Below are positions 45,360 through 53,447 of a stretch of 64,000 nucleotides of DNA, in pieces; the stretch's first letter is position 1, and each line of letters begins with the position of its first letter. The DNA comes from Xiashengella succiniciproducens. Lineage in GTDB: Bacteria > Bacteroidota > Bacteroidia > Bacteroidales > Marinilabiliaceae. Position numbers and translations under genes: made by a program. The stretch covers positions 1,950,801 to 2,014,800 of the forward strand of contig NZ_CP098400.1 of NCBI RefSeq assembly GCF_023674465.1, written 5' to 3'. The notes beneath the pieces are model-generated. The model saw nothing but the letters and a program-made list of their open reading frames with translations. It searched no databases and had not been told where the DNA came from.

Positions 45360-45415
45360 ACTGAGGGATTGAATAATCAAATATAAAGAAAATCTACCAG
45401 TAGTCAGTTAGGGGA

Positions 45416-46744
45416 CTAGAAGAGCTCCTCAAAGTATGGGATTTCGACATCCAAAGCCTCTTCCTGCCTTAATTCATCGAAGAAGGACCTTACATCAGCA
45501 CCCATAGAACGGGAACCGCAGACATACACTGAGGCTCCATTTCTGATCCATTCACAAACATCTCTGCGGCATTCATGTAGCACATCCTGAACATAGCGTG
45601 GGTTCAAGCTTCTTGAGAAAGCAACATCCATACGTTGTAAAGCACCTCGGTCAAGAAGATCCCTCCACTCATCCTTGTACAGGTAATCTATTTCTGAATC
45701 CCGGTCACCATAGAGTAACCATAGCTTTCGCTGGTTATGTAGGGCTGCATTATGGCGAATAAAACTACGGAAAGGAGCAATCCCAACCCCGGCAGCAACA
45801 AGTATAACTGACTCACCGCTATTGTCCAGACTGAAGGATCCCGATGAAAGATGTATAAATTCAATCTCATCTCCTACCTGTAGCAGGTGATTGAGCCCGG
45901 GTGAGATAATCCCAAGATCATGGGTCCTCACTGTTATATGAAAACCGTTTTTAACCTCCAGCGGTGAAGAAGCAATAGAATAATAACGTGGACGTCGGTC
46001 CTTTATCTCGGCATTCTTAAACAGGTCTGCAGGAATAAAGCCAACCGAATCACCGGGTTTATAATCGAACTCTTCACTCTCAAATACAAGATGAAAAACC
46101 TCACGTGTAGATAAGTGATCACTTAACCTGTAGTGATTTGTAAGACGCGCCTTATAGCGCCTCTTACTGGCTGCTGAGCCTGCTTCTCCGGTGGCTGAGC
46201 TTGTCGAAGCCACCAGTCCCTTGACCTGCCGGAGAGAACCCGCCTTTCCGGTCACTGAGTGTGCCGAAGCTACTACCTCCACAACCTTTTGCATCCACTC
46301 ACTTGCGGGTTTATCAAACTCGACATCACATTCAGCTCTTGGCACTATTGCTTTAGCTCCAAGTTCGGCAAGTCTGTTGTCAATATATCTTCCTGTAGCA
46401 CAGTAATCTTCAAAAGAAGTATCACCAAGTGCACAAACAGAATATTCCAGGTGAGAAAGATCCTGAGCATCACCAAGGCTTTTAACAAAGTCCACTGCAT
46501 TGGCAGGAGCTTCTCCCTCTCCGTAAGTACTGACAACGAACATTACCTTCTTTTGATTTGCAAGATCAGACGCCCTGACCTTGGCAAGGCTCTCAACACT
46601 GCAAGGCACTTCTTTTTCTGTAAGTAAACGTGAAAGTTTTTTGGCAAGAAACTGGGAATTACCTGTATGGGTCCCAAAATAAATCACCGTTTCGGCAACC
46701 GTCTCCTCCTTTACAATCTCCTTCTTCTTCCTGAAAAACCACAT
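45416..46744 (-). CDS. Compact diflavin reductase (flavodoxin + FAD/NADPH reductase domains)
   Basis: The product has 442 residues. A flavodoxin domain comes first, with FMN loop YFGTHTGNSQF (about residues 22-32) and VSTYGEGEAP and CALGDTSFEDYC. Then comes a linker with a 20-residue duplication (about residues 158-198). The ferredoxin-reductase part follows: RPRYYSIASSP binds FAD, and LVAAGVGIAPFRSFI and VYVCGSRSMGADV bind NADPH. It resembles CysJ/cytochrome P450 reductase but lacks most of the helical connecting domain, so it is shorter than the usual about 600 residues. The electron acceptor is unknown; no sulfite reductase gene is adjacent. Confidence 0.85.
   Translation of the reverse strand: MWFFRKKKEIVKEETVAETVIYFGTHTGNSQFLAKKLSRLLTEKEVPCSVESLAKVRASDLANQKKVMFVVSTYGEGEAPANAVDFVKSLGDAQDLSHLEYSVCALGDTSFEDYCATGRYIDNRLAELGAKAIVPRAECDVEFDKPASEWMQKVVEVVASAHSVTGKAGSLRQVKGLVASTSSATGEAGSAASKRRYKARLTNHYRLSDHLSTREVFHLVFESEEFDYKPGDSVGFIPADLFKNAEIKDRRPRYYSIASSPLEVKNGFHITVRTHDLGIISPGLNHLLQVGDEIEFIHLSSGSFSLDNSGESVILVAAGVGIAPFRSFIRHNAALHNQRKLWLLYGDRDSEIDYLYKDEWRDLLDRGALQRMDVAFSRSLNPRYVQDVLHECRRDVCEWIRNGASVYVCGSRSMGADVRSFFDELRQEEALDVEIPYFEELF
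46190..46274. repeat. Two 60-bp tandem units containing a short palindrome, inside the diflavin reductase gene
   Basis: The first unit has a hairpin with arms GGTGGCT and AGCCACC around GAGCTTGTCGA (46190-46214). A degenerate second copy starts at 46250, exactly 60 bp on. Translation gives repeated VASxxSxTGxAGS in the inter-domain linker. The palindrome resembles dispersed REP-like elements (the core TTCGACAAGCTCAGCC on the other strand) that I remember from many bacterial genomes. Confidence 0.65.
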
Positions 46745-46911
46745 ATTTGCCTGTAAATTCTAATGCGCAAAAATAACAGACAAATCAATCCTATACAATC
46801 ACCACTTATAATGATTTTTGTCATGGTTTCAATCCGGATACACCCTAGACCTGTTGTAAGTTCCATGCCACCCCCCGGTTCCTGGGTCCACTGCAGGAAA
46901 CATGTCTAGTC

Positions 46912-47634
46912 CTACATCAAAAACCTGTCGTTAAGCAGTTTGAAGAAATCATCCTTGGCAGAATCAGAGATAGGAATATAGTTTTTGCCAAAGATTATGC
47001 GGTTACGCTCAATAGTCTTCACCATATTGACATTTACTATATATGAGCGGTGTACCCTGAAGAAGTCCTCAGCCGGTAGTTTTTCAGCCAGAGCCTTCAT
47101 CGTCATCTGAGTAATGATAGGTTTATCGTTATCGTTGCAGTACACCTTGACATAGTCCCCCATACTTTCAACATATAGGATGGATTTAAGCTCAACTGCT
47201 ATAAGCCTTGAATCGGCTTTCAACATTATAGCCTCAGGTGAATTCTTTTCTGCCTGCATTTGTGGTCCCTTAAGCAGGGTAAACCACTCCCTTGCCTTAT
47301 TGGCAGCAGCAAGGAACTCTGTGTAGTTAAATGGCTTGACAAGATAGTCTATTGCATTGACTTTGAAACCGTCAAGGGCAAACTGACTGTAGGCCGTAGT
47401 GAAAATGACCTTTACCTCATTTTGCAGGGAGCGGGAAAACTCCAGTCCCGTTAGTCCGGGCATCTGAATATCAAGAAAGATAAGATCTACCTTGGTCTCC
47501 CCCATTACCTTCATTGCCTGAAATGCACTATTACACTTGCCTACAACATTCAGAAAGGGAGTTTTAATTACATAACTCTCTATCAGATCGGCAGCCAATG
47601 GTTCATCATCAACGATCAGGCAGTTTATTGTCAT
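46912..47634 (-). CDS. LytTR-family response regulator (efflux operon)
   Basis: The product has 240 residues. The receiver domain has IVDDEP, phospho-acceptor Asp about 55 in IFLDIQMPGLTG, TTAYSQFALDGF and KPFNYTEFL. The C-terminal LytTR DNA-binding domain (about residues 135-238) has ILYVESMGDYVKVYC and FFRVHRSYIVN. It is the last gene of the tolC-macA-macB-permease-kinase-regulator operon, 12 nt after its kinase, so it probably controls the efflux genes or the envelope stress response they serve. Confidence 0.9.
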   Translation of the reverse strand: MTINCLIVDDEPLAADLIESYVIKTPFLNVVGKCNSAFQAMKVMGETKVDLIFLDIQMPGLTGLEFSRSLQNEVKVIFTTAYSQFALDGFKVNAIDYLVKPFNYTEFLAAANKAREWFTLLKGPQMQAEKNSPEAIMLKADSRLIAVELKSILYVESMGDYVKVYCNDNDKPIITQMTMKALAEKLPAEDFFRVHRSYIVNVNMVKTIERNRIIFGKNYIPISDSAKDDFFKLLNDRFLM

Positions 47635-47646
47635 CAGAATCTGGTT

Positions 47647-48699
47647 TTATCCAAGCTTTAACCTAAGCAATACCATGAACTTGTCACCAACACTTTCTGC
47701 TCTAAATTCATGAGCATTCGGATAGATCAGCGATAGACGCTTGCGTAGATTCTCCAGTCCTATTCCTGAATGACCAGGTATTGCTTCAGGGTTATCAAAT
47801 ATGGTATTTTGAACTGTCATTACCACTTCGTTTCTCAACTCGCTGATTTCTATCAGGATTTCAGAACTGACGTCATTGCTGATACCAAACTTAAAAGCAT
47901 TTTCAATCAGCGGAACGAAAAGCAACGGAGCTATACGGGCCTCATTATCCTCGATACTATAATTAAACTTCACATCCAGTAGGGAGGTGGACCTCATCTT
48001 CATTAAAGATATGTAATTATCGACAAACTCAATCTCCCCTTTCAGGGATACTTTTTCTGAATTTGTCTCATACAGGTGATATCGCATCAGCCTGGCCAGC
48101 CTGTGAACCGCCTCCTGAGCCCTTTCAGGAGCAATCTGTATAAGCGAATAGATATTGTTGAGGGTATTGAAGAAGAAATGCGGGTTAAGCTGCATTTTCA
48201 GGTTGTTGAGCTCGGACTTAAGATTTTCGTTTTCAAGCGTCTTCCTCTGGTCATCGAGCTTAATCCACCTAGTGGTGGTTCTGATTGCCACTGCAATACT
48301 GATAATAAAAATATAGGAAAAGAATATCCCCATCAACATAAGGAAAATAGGTGGCCTCATGTTCTGGGTAAGATCAGCAGCTCCACCCGGTCTTCCGCCC
48401 GGGTGGAAAAATGCCTGCTGAATTAGTTCAAAGCCTGTTACCAAGGTCAACAGTACAACATTCATCAGTACAAAACGTACAACTTTGTGCTGAAACAGAG
48501 ACCTCTCTATTATCCAAAAGTAGTTGAGATAGAAGAGTCCTATTGTAAAAATGGATCTGAAATAGTAACCAGGATGCTCCGGAAGTCTGAATCCCCTCTC
48601 TCCTGAAGAAAACAGGATGGGTGCAATAAACCAGAATATCCAGAAAACCAAGTGTATTGCAACACTTCTTATAATTTGTTGCCTATTCATTGTGCCCAT
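47647..48699 (-). CDS. LytS/YehU-type sensor histidine kinase (efflux operon)
   Basis: The product has 350 residues with about four TM helices in the first 150. The His_kinase domain has the motif LNPHFFFNTLNNIYSLIQ (His about 194). The ATPase domain ends it: VPLIENAFKFG and GHSGIGLENLRKRL. There is no large external sensor domain, so a membrane or lipid-linked signal is likely. An in-frame ATG three codons later is an alternative start. It follows the permease gene by 21 nt. Confidence 0.9.
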   Translation of the reverse strand: MGTMNRQQIIRSVAIHLVFWIFWFIAPILFSSGERGFRLPEHPGYYFRSIFTIGLFYLNYFWIIERSLFQHKVVRFVLMNVVLLTLVTGFELIQQAFFHPGGRPGGAADLTQNMRPPIFLMLMGIFFSYIFIISIAVAIRTTTRWIKLDDQRKTLENENLKSELNNLKMQLNPHFFFNTLNNIYSLIQIAPERAQEAVHRLARLMRYHLYETNSEKVSLKGEIEFVDNYISLMKMRSTSLLDVKFNYSIEDNEARIAPLLFVPLIENAFKFGISNDVSSEILIEISELRNEVVMTVQNTIFDNPEAIPGHSGIGLENLRKRLSLIYPNAHEFRAESVGDKFMVLLRLKLG

Positions 48700-48720
48700 T
48701 ACATACTCTTCTACTCGTTA

Positions 48721-49941
48721 TTATTCATATCTCAATGCCTCTATAGGATCGAGAGCTGAGGCCTTACGGGCAGGATACCATCCAAAGAAGACACCTATTA
48801 TCGTACATACTGCAAAAGAAAGTATTATTGATGAATTTGAAACTGAAATAGGCCATGAAGCAAGTTTTCCAATCAAAGAGGAAACACCAACTCCCAGCAA
48901 TATTCCAATCAATCCACCACCTATACTGACTATCACAGCTTCCATCAGAAACTGGGTCAGAATATTTCTACCCTTACCTCCAACTGCAAGCCTAAGACCG
49001 ATCTCACGTGTACGTTCGGTTACAGATACAAACATAATATTCATAATACCAATACCTCCAACCAGAAGTGAGATACCTGCAATAGCTGCAAGCAGCATGG
49101 TCAGCATCTGACTTGTTGAGCTAAGCATGGTGCTTATCTCCTTTTGTGAGCGGACATCAAACTGGGGCATTCCCTTGGAAACCAGTTTGGGATTCTCACG
49201 AAGAATTGACTCTATTTCAGCTACTGCAAGTTCGGTATCTGCCTCACTAACAGCAGAAGCATAGATAGACTGAACATAGTTGATAGCCAATACACGCTTT
49301 TGAACAGTGGTATAAGGAGCCAGCATGATATTATCCTGATCCTGACCAAAGGTATTGGTTCCCTTTTCTTCAAGTACCCCAATCACTGTTAAAGGTATCT
49401 TGTTGAATCGGATAGTCTTTCCGATTGGATGCGGATCATTGGGAAACAGGTTTGTAACAACTGTTTTACCGATGATACACACTTTGGCGGCAACCTTCAC
49501 ATCATGGTCGCTGAAAACACTACCCTCGGCAAGTTTCAGCTTACGAATTTCAAGGAAATCCTCTCCAACCCCCTGAATAGACGTTGGCCAGTTGTTTGCT
49601 CCTGCAACAGCCTGTCCTGATCCACTAACCAGTGGGGAAACCCCAGCTACATACTTTGCTTTTGCTTTTATATTCTCAGCATCCTTCACAGTCAAAAGCT
49701 GCATGGATGAAGCATCCATCCTAACTCCCCCCTGCTGTCCACTTGAGGGGAATATATTTATCATATTTGCTCCCATATCAGAGATTTGCCTTTCAATGCT
49801 CTCCTTTGATCCCTGGCCTATGGCAAGCATACTGATAACAGAGGCAACACCGATGATTATCCCGAGCATAGTCAGGAAGGTGCGCATCTTGTTACGCGAC
49901 ATAGCCCTTAAGGCTATTACTATCAGGTTGAGTAATTTCAT
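48721..49941 (-). CDS. MacB-like ABC transporter permease
   Basis: The product has 406 residues. An N-terminal TM helix (about residues 20-42) with MRTFLTMLGIIIGVASVISM is followed by a MacB-type periplasmic core (about residues 45-270). Three C-terminal TM helices carry the FtsX-like signature GGIGIMNIMFVSVTERTREIGLR. Unlike E. coli MacB, the ATPase is a separate polypeptide encoded just upstream (4-nt overlap). With MacA and TolC it would form a mechanotransmission-type efflux pump for peptides, antibiotics or lipids. Confidence 0.9.
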   Translation of the reverse strand: MKLLNLIVIALRAMSRNKMRTFLTMLGIIIGVASVISMLAIGQGSKESIERQISDMGANMINIFPSSGQQGGVRMDASSMQLLTVKDAENIKAKAKYVAGVSPLVSGSGQAVAGANNWPTSIQGVGEDFLEIRKLKLAEGSVFSDHDVKVAAKVCIIGKTVVTNLFPNDPHPIGKTIRFNKIPLTVIGVLEEKGTNTFGQDQDNIMLAPYTTVQKRVLAINYVQSIYASAVSEADTELAVAEIESILRENPKLVSKGMPQFDVRSQKEISTMLSSTSQMLTMLLAAIAGISLLVGGIGIMNIMFVSVTERTREIGLRLAVGGKGRNILTQFLMEAVIVSIGGGLIGILLGVGVSSLIGKLASWPISVSNSSIILSFAVCTIIGVFFGWYPARKASALDPIEALRYE

Positions 49942-50681
49942 TGTGATTCGCTTTTCTGCATTTCAATCCATTCCCGTGCATCCTTTGGTTCACTAACCGG
50001 TGCATCAGAGATCACTAACCCGTCCTTCAAAGTTATTATTCTACCGGTAAACTCAGCAATAGTCGGCTCGTGGGTTACGAAGACTATTGTTTTGCCCTTC
50101 CTGTTAAGCTCCTGAAACAGAGCCATAATGTCATAGGATGTCTTTGAGTCAAGGTTACCCGTTGCCTCATCAGCAAGTATCATTACCGGATCGTTAATAA
50201 GGGCTCTGGCTATGGCAACCCGTTGTTGCTGACCACCCGACAATTGTGAAGGTGTATGTGACATACGATTTGCCAGACCTACCATCTCAAGTGCATGCAC
50301 AGCCAGTTCCTTTCTTTGGCGGGCATTAAACTTTGAGTTGTACATAAGCGGAAGTTCGACATTCTCCAGTGCACTGGTACGGGCCAACAGGTTAAAGGAC
50401 TGAAATACAAATCCTATCTTGGTATTCCTGATGTCTGCCAGCTCATCCTTGCTCATACCTGCTACCGGGATATTATCCAGGTAATACTCGCCCGCCGACG
50501 GGCGGTCGAGGCATCCAAGCAGGTTAAGCATGGTGGACTTACCCGAACCGCTGCTACCCATTATTGAGACGAACTCCCCTTCCCTGATCTGAATTGAAAC
50601 TCCCTTGAGGGCGTGAACTGTCTCACTACCTACTACAAAGTCCCTTTTCAGATCAACTGTTTCTATTGTGATATTCTTCAT
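49938..50681 (-). CDS. MacB/LolD-type ABC transporter ATPase
   Basis: The product has 247 residues from ATG 50681 (MKNITIETVDLKRDF); the longer frame begins with TTG and is rejected. Walker A GSSGSGKSTMLNLLG, Q-loop FVFQSFNLLART, signature LSGGQQQRVAIARAL, Walker B ILADEATGNLDS and VTHEPTIAEF are all intact. It powers the permease encoded by the overlapping next gene. The last about 25 residues are a polar tail typical of this subfamily. Confidence 0.92.
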   Translation of the reverse strand: MKNITIETVDLKRDFVVGSETVHALKGVSIQIREGEFVSIMGSSGSGKSTMLNLLGCLDRPSAGEYYLDNIPVAGMSKDELADIRNTKIGFVFQSFNLLARTSALENVELPLMYNSKFNARQRKELAVHALEMVGLANRMSHTPSQLSGGQQQRVAIARALINDPVMILADEATGNLDSKTSYDIMALFQELNRKGKTIVFVTHEPTIAEFTGRIITLKDGLVISDAPVSEPKDAREWIEMQKSESQ

Positions 50682-50711
50682 TATTAGCAATTTAGTTTGC
50701 TGTTCGTTGCA

Positions 50712-51893
50712 TTATCTCCTTCTAGGAGGACCAGGCATAAATGGACTACTGAATCCTTCCATTGGCATAGAGTTAGAAGTAGAACCAACGGAAATCACTA
50801 TTGAGTCAGTCTCAGCTATACCGCCCAATACCTCAACGTTTGCCCTATCAGAAACACCTGTTTCAACAAACTTAGCCTGAAGCTTATTACCTTCCTTAAT
50901 CCAAACCAGACTTGATCCACGTTTTGGAGGTCCTTGCTGCATTGAAGGAGGTACTATTTCAAAGCCAGGAAGACTTTCAGGCATTATCATTAAGCCAATA
51001 GCTGATTGTGGTATTGTCAACACGTCGTGCTTCTCACTTGTAATAATAGTCACGACCGCTGTAAGACCCGGTTTCAGCTTTAATTCAGGATTTGGAGCAT
51101 CAATAATTACGGTATAGGTAACAACATTATTGTTGGTTACAGGCATAAGACGCACCTGTGTAACAGTACCGGTAAATATTTCTCCGGGATAAGCGTCAAC
51201 AGAAAACTCTACCCTTTGTCCTTCTGCAACCTGACCGATATCAGCTTCATCTACTGCAGCCTCAACCTGCATTTGTTTAAGGTCTTTGGCAATTGTAAAC
51301 ATGGTTGGGGTGTTAAAACTTGCAGCTACTGTTTGTCCTACCTCTACAACCTTATCAAGTACAACTCCATCGATAGGTGAGTAAATCTCTGCATAGTAGA
51401 GGTTTACTTCGGCCTGTTCAACTTCCGATTTGAGCCTGTCAACAGTAGTCTTGGCATTGTTTAGTTTGTACAATGCACTTTCATACTCAGTTTCACTTAC
51501 CATCTCAGCTTCAGCAAGCTTCTTAGTCCTGTTGAAGTTTTGAGTCTGGTAAGTCAGCTCATTCTCCGCAGCAGCCATACTTGCTTTTGATTGCAGCAAT
51601 CTTGCCTTAAGGGTACTCTTGTCAATCTCTGCAAGCAGTTGTCCTTTTTTTACTACTGAGTTGTACTCAACATACACCTTGTCAACGATACCTGACACCT
51701 GTGTACCTACTTCAACCTGTTCGATTGGTTCTACAGTACCTGTAGCACTAACTGAGTTAAGGATTGTAGCAACAACTGGCGTAGCAGCCTTAACACTTGC
51801 AGTTGGTGCCGGTTTCTTCTTAAGAAAGGGTATTAGCAGCAGAACAACAACTACTACTGCTACGGCTAATAATATAATCTTTTTGCGTGACAT
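50712..51893 (-). CDS. MacA-like periplasmic adaptor (HlyD/RND MFP family)
   Basis: The product has 393 residues. A single N-terminal TM helix (about residues 5-22) anchors it. A biotinyl-lipoyl-like half site (VGTQVSGIVDKVYVEYNSVV) precedes a coiled coil of about 70 residues (ARLLQSKASMAAAENEL through VEQAEVNLYYAEIYSPIDG) and the beta-barrel. It links the inner-membrane MacB-like pump to the TolC-like exit duct. The C-terminus is Pro/Met-rich (MPMEGFSSPFMPGPPRRR). Confidence 0.9.
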   Translation of the reverse strand: MSRKKIILLAVAVVVVVLLLIPFLKKKPAPTASVKAATPVVATILNSVSATGTVEPIEQVEVGTQVSGIVDKVYVEYNSVVKKGQLLAEIDKSTLKARLLQSKASMAAAENELTYQTQNFNRTKKLAEAEMVSETEYESALYKLNNAKTTVDRLKSEVEQAEVNLYYAEIYSPIDGVVLDKVVEVGQTVAASFNTPTMFTIAKDLKQMQVEAAVDEADIGQVAEGQRVEFSVDAYPGEIFTGTVTQVRLMPVTNNNVVTYTVIIDAPNPELKLKPGLTAVVTIITSEKHDVLTIPQSAIGLMIMPESLPGFEIVPPSMQQGPPKRGSSLVWIKEGNKLQAKFVETGVSDRANVEVLGGIAETDSIVISVGSTSNSMPMEGFSSPFMPGPPRRR

Positions 51894-51923
51894 AATATTC
51901 TGATATTAGGATTTCAAATTAGT

Positions 51924-53267
51924 TTACATAGTCAGGGGAATACCTAGGTAATAGTCAAGTATTTTCCTGTACAGCAATGCATTAAAGCGTGACTGGATAA
52001 GCTCACGGTTTGCATTCAGCCACATATTACGTGATTGCTGCAGTTCGATGGAGTTAAGCATTCCTAGTGCATACTGTTCCTGAGCAATGCTAAAGCTTTC
52101 TTCAGAAGCATTCTTCTGGGCTATTGCAGCCAGATACCTCTGTTGCCCGGCCTGTGTTTCCTGATAAATTCTTTCTACCTCCTGCAGCAGAGCATTCCTT
52201 GTATTGTCCAAAGTCAGACTTGCTGATTCAATGTTGATTTTGCTTCTTGCAACATTGGCCTTGGTGCTGAAACGATTGAAAATCGGAATAGACAGAGTCA
52301 GACCAATACGTTCATTCAGGTTGTCAGAAAACTGAGTACCGGCTGATAATGAATAGGGATCCATATAGCTGGTTCCGATGGAAGCCGACGCAGACAGAGT
52401 AGGCAGGTATCCTGCCTTAGCTGATTTCAGATCAATCTCTGCCATCTGCTTCTGCAGTTCGCTGTACTTAACATCCGGAACATTACGCAGTGTAGCCTCA
52501 TAAACATCGTAGATATCAGGCAATGCATCCAGTATTACATTAATCTCCTCCTCAGGGATATAAACATCATACCTTTGTTCGACCGGGATCTGTAACAAAG
52601 TTTTCAGATCGGTGATTCTCTGAGTAAGAGTGTTTGTTGCGGTCACAACAGAGTAGTTGTCACTGGCCAACTGTGCTTCCATGTCAGCGATATCGCGACG
52701 TGAAACCGAGCCTGCTTCAAGAAGCCTTCTGGAACGCTCTACCTGCTTGGTAGACAGATCAACTACTTCCTTGTAGTACTTCAGGTTCTCATATGCATAG
52801 AGCACATTTACATAAGCCTGTACAACTGCAATTGAAATATCCATCTCTGTCTGATCCACGCTAAGCAAAGCAGCCTCTTTGGCCAGTGTACTTCGTTGGA
52901 TTTCATTGTTAATAGCACCACCGCTGTACAGAGTAACACCTGTATTAAGGGATGCAGATCCATTAACACTAAACTTCCAGTCACCCAGCTCATCAGTCAT
53001 TGGGTCACGCATTCTGTTGTTAGACCCATTTTCTGAAATGCTTGCGTTCAGGTTTGGTAACCTTTGTCCCTTGGCCTGCATCAGACTAGCCTCTGCAGAA
53101 GCATATGACAGCCTGGACTTATTCAGCTGAACATTGTTCTCCAACGCATACTCAAGACAGCGGTTGAGGTCCCATTTGTCGGTCGCAGTATCAGCAGCGG
53201 ACTGGGCTCCTGCTGAAACCATAATCCACATTAGACTTGCAACTCCAATAGTTCTTAGTTTATTCAT
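51924..53267 (-). CDS. TolC-family outer membrane efflux protein
   Basis: The product has 447 residues from ATG 53267 with a signal peptide (MNKLRTIGVASLMWIMVSAGA). Two OEP repeats of about 190 residues are visible: LNRCLEYALENNVQLNKSRL with a long heptad-like region, and SELQKQMAEIDLKSAKAGYLPTL (positions about 260-282). It forms the outer-membrane duct for the MacAB-like pump. It is the first gene of the six-gene minus-strand efflux operon. Confidence 0.9.
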   Translation of the reverse strand: MNKLRTIGVASLMWIMVSAGAQSAADTATDKWDLNRCLEYALENNVQLNKSRLSYASAEASLMQAKGQRLPNLNASISENGSNNRMRDPMTDELGDWKFSVNGSASLNTGVTLYSGGAINNEIQRSTLAKEAALLSVDQTEMDISIAVVQAYVNVLYAYENLKYYKEVVDLSTKQVERSRRLLEAGSVSRRDIADMEAQLASDNYSVVTATNTLTQRITDLKTLLQIPVEQRYDVYIPEEEINVILDALPDIYDVYEATLRNVPDVKYSELQKQMAEIDLKSAKAGYLPTLSASASIGTSYMDPYSLSAGTQFSDNLNERIGLTLSIPIFNRFSTKANVARSKINIESASLTLDNTRNALLQEVERIYQETQAGQQRYLAAIAQKNASEESFSIAQEQYALGMLNSIELQQSRNMWLNANRELIQSRFNALLYRKILDYYLGIPLTM

Positions 53268-53386
53268 AACTACCAATTTTGCAAGCTAAAGTATAGTGTT
53301 AATATTGCCATAAAAAATCAAATCGACGGAACAGTGGTAATAACCGTCAGACACCCCCTATCCGCCGACAAAAAAACAGGCATAAA

Positions 53387-53418
53387 GAGAGGGTGGACAC
53401 TCGCGTGTCCACCCTCTC
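53387..53418 (-). terminator. Strong terminator after the carboxyltransferase gene
   Basis: Perfect 14-bp arms GAGAGGGTGGACAC and GTGTCCACCCTCTC with a 4-nt loop. On the minus strand it is followed by a T-containing tail and lies 30 nt after the stop of the gene at 53448. Confidence 0.85.
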
Positions 53419-53447
53419 AGCACATATATAGATTTAGCATCAATGAG

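Noticed and set aside
53330-53347. LytTR operator upstream of the tolC gene
   Set aside because: Two ACxGTT motifs are present on the minus strand but start 12 nt apart, not the about 21-22 nt expected for LytTR direct repeats.
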